Assembly: GCF_026163685.1 (NCBI RefSeq)
Contig: NZ_JAOXSR010000001.1
Location: forward strand, 558,001 to 622,000
Direction: 5' to 3'
DNA length: 64,000 nucleotides
Origin: Oerskovia flava
GTDB lineage: Bacteria > Actinomycetota > Actinomycetes > Actinomycetales > Cellulomonadaceae
Each line of letters begins with the position of its first letter. Positions within the stretch are counted from its first letter, which is position 1. The notes under the pieces were generated by a model. It was not told the origin of the DNA and made no database searches. It saw nothing but the letters and a program-made list of their open reading frames with translations. This document shows positions 60,679 through 64,000 of this stretch, piece by piece. The position numbers and the translations under genes are program-made.

Positions 60679-61335
60679 TCACGTGCTCGGCAGGTCGCCC
60701 CGCTGTCGGGCCACCGTCACCGCGTGGGTGCGGTCGTCCACGTCGAGCTTCGCGAAGGCCCGCAGCAGGTGTGTCTTGACCGTGGCCTCCGTGATGTAGA
60801 GCTCGCGGCCGATCGCCGCGTTCGACAACCCCTCGGACACCAGCGCGAGCACCTGCGACTCGCGGTCCGTGAGCCGCTCGCCACGGCGCATGGACGTCAC
60901 CAGCCGGGTCGCGACCCGCGGTGCCAGCACGGTCTCGCCGCGTGCCGCCGCCCGGACGCCCGCGACGAGCTCGTCGCGCGGGGTGTCCTTGAGCAGGTAG
61001 CCCGTGGCGCCGGCCTCGACCGCGCGCAGGATGTCGCCGTCGGTGTCGTAGGTCGTGAGCACGACGACGTGCGGCGCGCCGGTCCGGTCCGGCCCCGTCG
61101 CCCGGGGGCCGCCGACGATCTCCGTGGTCGCCCCCACCCCGTCGAGGACGGGCATCCGCAGGTCCATGAGCACCACGTCCGGTGACAGCTCGGCCGCGAG
61201 CGCGACCCCCTGCCGGCCGTCGCCCGCCTCGCCGACGACGACGAGGTCGGTCTCGGCCGCGAGGAGACCGACCAGCCCTGCACGCACGACGGGGTGGTCG
61301 TCGACCACGAGGACCCGGATCACCCCCGCGCTCAT
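60679..61335 (-). CDS. NarL/LuxR-family response regulator
   Basis: This 218-aa regulator starts at an ATG overlapping the kinase stop. The receiver domain has Asp12-Asp13 and phospho-acceptor Asp58 (VVLMDLRMP), with Lys in YLLKDTP. The C-terminal LuxR helix-turn-helix reads LTDRESQVLALVSEGLSNAAIGRELYITEATVKTHL. With the preceding kinase and the ABC transporter it forms a typical actinobacterial module in which the pair controls the transporter. Confidence 0.95.
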   Translation of the reverse strand: MSAGVIRVLVVDDHPVVRAGLVGLLAAETDLVVVGEAGDGRQGVALAAELSPDVVLMDLRMPVLDGVGATTEIVGGPRATGPDRTGAPHVVVLTTYDTDGDILRAVEAGATGYLLKDTPRDELVAGVRAAARGETVLAPRVATRLVTSMRRGERLTDRESQVLALVSEGLSNAAIGRELYITEATVKTHLLRAFAKLDVDDRTHAVTVARQRGDLPST

Positions 61336-62567
61336 GCCGTCCTCCGGTCCGCGGGCAGCTGGACCCGGACGGCCGTGCCGCCGTCGGGCACGGGCTCCAC
61401 CCGCACGTCGCCGCCGCTCGCCGCCACCCGCTCGCGCATCCCGCGCAGCCCGAACCCCTCGGCGGAGTCCGGGGCGATCCCCCGACCGTCGTCGACCACG
61501 GCCAGGCACACCGAGGTGCCCTGCGCGTCGAGCGTGAGCGACACCGAGCGCGCCTCGGCGTGCCGTCGGACGTTGGCGAGCGCCTCCTGCGCCGAGCGCA
61601 GCACGACGACCTCCTGCGCGCTCGACAACCGCCCGCCGGCGCCGGGCGTGACGTCGAGGTCCAGGCGTACCCGCACCCCGGTCTCCTCCTCGAAGCGGCG
61701 TGCCAGACGGGTGAGCGCATCCGCCAGCGACCCGTCCTGCAGCGGCACGGGCGCGAACGCCGCCACGAGCGACCGCGCCTCGGCGAGGTTGTCGCGGGCC
61801 GTCGCCTCGACGAGCTCCAGCCGGGCGCGCGCCTCGCCCGACGCTCCCCGGTCGAGGTCCGCGACGGCCGCCTGGGACAGCATGACGACGCTCGTGAAGC
61901 CCTGCGCGAGCGTGTCGTGGATCTCGCGGGCCATCCGCTCCCGCTCGGCCGCGACGCCGGCCGAGTGGTGCGAGCGGGCGAGCTCCGACTGCGTCGCGTG
62001 CAGCTCGTCGACGAGCCGCGCGTGCTTCTCCGACTGCCGCAGCGCGTGCGCCACCCACACGCCCAGCCCGAGCGCGAACGCCAGCACGACCCCCATCTCG
62101 GGGAGCACCAGCCAGAACCGCTCGAGGTCGATGCCGTCGTCCCACGCGAGCGCCCCCGCCGTCCCCAGCGCGAGCACGACGCAGAACGCGACCGAGACCA
62201 CGAGACGCTCGGAGAGCATCCACACCTGGGTGAACGCCACGAACAGCAGCAGCGTGTTGAGCGGGGCCTGCGTGATGATGACCAGGGTGCCCGTGACCAG
62301 CACCACCAGGTACGTGACGGCCAGGCGCTGGTCGCGCGAGCGCGCCGCCCGGCGGCCGACCAACGCGTAGGCCAGCATGATGACGCCGAGCACCAGGAGG
62401 GTCACGGTCCGCGCCGTGCCCGTGATGCCCGCGGTGAAGAGGGCCAGGGCGCTGAGCGCCACGATCACGTAGAAAGCGACGTCCCACCACACGACGTCGC
62501 GCGACCACGTGCCGTCGATCGTCTCGAGCGCCGACCCCTCGGCCGCAGGCCGCTCAGCCGTCGTCAC
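61332..62567 (-). CDS. NarL-type sensor histidine kinase (HisKA_3)
   Basis: This 411-aa kinase starts at a GTG within the end of the permease gene. Five or six TM segments fill the first 180 residues, with no large external domain, so it probably senses within the membrane. His217 lies in ERMAREIHDTLAQGFTSVVM. The ATPase domain has SAQEALANVRRHA and VVDDGRGI, then GFGLRGMRERV. It overlaps the regulator by 4 bases. Confidence 0.94.
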   Translation of the reverse strand: MTTAERPAAEGSALETIDGTWSRDVVWWDVAFYVIVALSALALFTAGITGTARTVTLLVLGVIMLAYALVGRRAARSRDQRLAVTYLVVLVTGTLVIITQAPLNTLLLFVAFTQVWMLSERLVVSVAFCVVLALGTAGALAWDDGIDLERFWLVLPEMGVVLAFALGLGVWVAHALRQSEKHARLVDELHATQSELARSHHSAGVAAERERMAREIHDTLAQGFTSVVMLSQAAVADLDRGASGEARARLELVEATARDNLAEARSLVAAFAPVPLQDGSLADALTRLARRFEEETGVRVRLDLDVTPGAGGRLSSAQEVVVLRSAQEALANVRRHAEARSVSLTLDAQGTSVCLAVVDDGRGIAPDSAEGFGLRGMRERVAASGGDVRVEPVPDGGTAVRVQLPADRRTA

Positions 62568-63429
62568 GCCGCCTCCACCGGAACACCCGCACCCCCACGA
62601 CCAGGCCCACCACGAGCCATGCGACCAGTACAGCAGCCGTCGCGCCGTGCTGCCACGACTCGCCTACCTCGAAGACCTTCGCCTCGTCGGGCAGGAAGAC
62701 CGAGCGCATCCCCTGCGCCATCCACTTCAGGGGGAACAGCGACGCGATCGTCTGCATCCACGACGGGAGCGCGAAGAACGCGAAGAACACCCCGGAGATG
62801 AACTGCAGCACCAGGACCACGGGCGTCACGACGGCGGTCGCGGACTTCCCGGAGCGCGGCACCGACGAGAACGCCACGCCGCACACGGCACCGGTCGCGG
62901 TGCCCAGGACGAAGACCCAGGCGAAGGTGCCCCAGGCGGCCGCGTCGTCCGGCATCGGGACGTCGTAGGCGGTGGTGGCCAGGACCAGCAGCAGCGAGAT
63001 CTGCACGACCGTGGTGATGAGGACGAGCCCGATCTTGCCGTAGAAGTAGCTCGACGCCGGCAGGGGCGTGGCGCGCAGGCGCTTGAGCGTGCCGTCGTCG
63101 CGTTCGACCGCGATGGAGATCGCGAGCGACTGGAAGCTCGTGAGCATCACGCCCGTCGCGATCATGCCGGGCAGGAAGTACTGGGCGAACGGCACGCTGG
63201 CGTCCGCCGTGCCCTGGTCCTGCCCCGCGAAGACGGTCGCGAAGATCGCCATCATGATCAGGGGGTAGGTGAAGATGAAGATCACCGCGTCGCGCTCGCG
63301 GAAGAACGCGCGCAGCTCGACGCCCGTGCGGTCCAGGCCGAGGCGCAGCGTCCCCGGCAGGCGTACCGCCCCGGAGGTGGGTGTGCGTCCCGCGCCGGTG
63401 GTGGGGCTCGCGCCGGCCGTGGTGCTCAT
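62554..63429 (-). CDS. ABC-2 type transporter permease
   Basis: This permease (291 aa, ATG) has six TM segments and the ABC-2 signature: an amphipathic start (VELRAFFRERDAVIFIFTYPLIMM), the RDDGTLKRLRATPLPASSYF loop, and a late helix before the LFPLKWMAQGMRSVFL segment. It should form a homodimer with the upstream ATPase and export a drug or lipid-like molecule. The ATG overlaps the ATPase stop. Confidence 0.92.
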   Translation of the reverse strand: MSTTAGASPTTGAGRTPTSGAVRLPGTLRLGLDRTGVELRAFFRERDAVIFIFTYPLIMMAIFATVFAGQDQGTADASVPFAQYFLPGMIATGVMLTSFQSLAISIAVERDDGTLKRLRATPLPASSYFYGKIGLVLITTVVQISLLLVLATTAYDVPMPDDAAAWGTFAWVFVLGTATGAVCGVAFSSVPRSGKSATAVVTPVVLVLQFISGVFFAFFALPSWMQTIASLFPLKWMAQGMRSVFLPDEAKVFEVGESWQHGATAAVLVAWLVVGLVVGVRVFRWRRRDDG

Positions 63430-64000
63430 CGTGCGATCTCCTCGTGCGTCGGACGGGCTGCTGCGGGGGCGGGCTCCTCGGCCCGTGCGTCGACGGGAGA
63501 GGCAGCGCCGATGAGGTCGAGGTAGACCTCCTCGAGGCTGGGCCGCACGACGCGCAGGCCGGGTAGCTCGCCGTCCGGGCCGGCGAGGCGTGCAGCGAGC
63601 GAGGTCACGAGGGCCGTCGGCCGAGCGGTGCGTTCCGCACGGGGCTCGCCGTCCTCGACCCAGTGCACGACGGGTCGCCGGGCGTCGGGTCCGCCGAGCG
63701 CGTCCGGGGCGCCGAGCGCGGCGAGGGTCCCGTCCCGCACGACGGCGACCCGGTCCGCCAGGTGCGCAGCCTCGTCGAGGTAGTGCGTCGTCAGGAGGAT
63801 CGTCGTGCCGTCGTGGCGCAGGGACTCCACGAGCTCCCAGAACGAGCGCCGGGCCTGCGGGTCGAACCCGGTGGTCGGTTCGTCGAGGAACAGCAGCTCG
63901 GGGCGCCCGACGATCCCGAGCGCGACGTCGAGCCGGCGGCGCTGGCCGCCCGAGAGCTGGCGGGCGCGGGTGGAGGCCTTCTCGCGCAGCCCGGTCGCGT
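63426..64000 (-). CDS. ABC transporter ATP-binding protein, C-terminal part (cut by window end)
   Basis: This is the 3' part of a DrrA-like ABC ATPase; the start and Walker A lie beyond base 64000. The signature QLSGGQRRRLDVAL, Walker B LLFLDEPTTGFDP and switch His in LLTTHYLDEA are visible. The C-terminal extension ends PSLEEVYLDLIG, as in drug-export ATPases, plus a short Pro/Ala tail. It is the first gene seen of the transporter/two-component unit. Confidence 0.95.
   Translation of the reverse strand, partial: ATGLREKASTRARQLSGGQRRRLDVALGIVGRPELLFLDEPTTGFDPQARRSFWELVESLRHDGTTILLTTHYLDEAAHLADRVAVVRDGTLAALGAPDALGGPDARRPVVHWVEDGEPRAERTARPTALVTSLAARLAGPDGELPGLRVVRPSLEEVYLDLIGAASPVDARAEEPAPAAARPTHEEIAR

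Overview
The window is very high in G+C, uses many GTG starts, has operons of overlapping start and stop codons, and carries actinobacterial families throughout. The tRNA-Thr/tRNA-Met/rpmG/HadA-HadB-like order, a perfect cellobiose-type (CebR/CelR) operator and the gene content suggest a Micrococcales actinomycete close to Cellulomonas or Cellulosimicrobium. That placement is inference; no rRNA or marker search was possible.

Layout. (1) 1-12750: the distal part of a complex I operon (nuoF C-terminus to nuoN) followed by a long-chain polyprenyl diphosphate synthase, probably for the menaquinone tail. The NuoG here has lost all four N7 iron-sulfur ligands. (2) 12970-36074: one long co-directional locus. 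It begins with a 2,022-residue membrane-anchored Ig/cadherin-like plus fibronectin-III protein. Next come a MoxR ATPase, a DUF58 protein and a transglutaminase-like membrane protein whose catalytic Cys is Asp. Then follow a zinc-ribbon/RDD/FHA protein, a PP2C phosphatase, a second FHA protein, a Ser/Thr kinase, an FHA-like/winged-helix protein, a 1,485-residue ubiquitin-like/FHA/FtsK (EccC/EssC-type) ATPase, a WXG100 protein and an LpqN-like protein. No EccB, EccD, EccE, mycosin, EsaA, EssA or EssB is visible, so this looks like a reduced type VII-like secretion system under phospho-control. It is the best candidate for an undescribed system here.

(3) 36302-43334: FprA-type ferredoxin reductase and HtpX protease on the plus strand; a DUF3592-like membrane protein with a small ORF, a HAD phosphatase, YajQ and RarD on the minus strand. 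(4) 43376-45190: tRNA-Tyr, tRNA-Thr, tRNA-Met, rpmG and two MaoC-like dehydratase subunits. (5) 45227-50874: a Tat-exported all-alpha-barrel protein behind a CebR-type box, a LacI regulator, and two tandem paralogous MFS transporters, the first with two LacI-type operators inside its 5' coding end. (6) 50884-54188: murB, then a minus-strand operon of two paralogous membrane proteins and a small GntR regulator whose likely operator overlaps the first start codon.

(7) 54254-58853: an APH-family kinase-like gene and a secreted Ser/Pro/Ala-repeat protein, convergent with a two-component operon (poly-Asp small secreted protein, sensor kinase, OmpR-type regulator). Similar 11-bp-spaced CTCAT repeats lie before all three transcription units. 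(8) 58878-64000: a trans-aconitate methyltransferase, then a minus-strand group of ABC ATPase (cut by the window end), ABC permease, NarL-type two-component pair and adenosine deaminase.

Four starts (11704, 40808, 43334, 50884) have a TANNNT hexamer ending exactly 6 nt upstream, which suggests leaderless mRNAs. No CRISPR array, insertion sequence, prophage or rRNA gene was seen, and no stretch over 300 bases lacks a gene.
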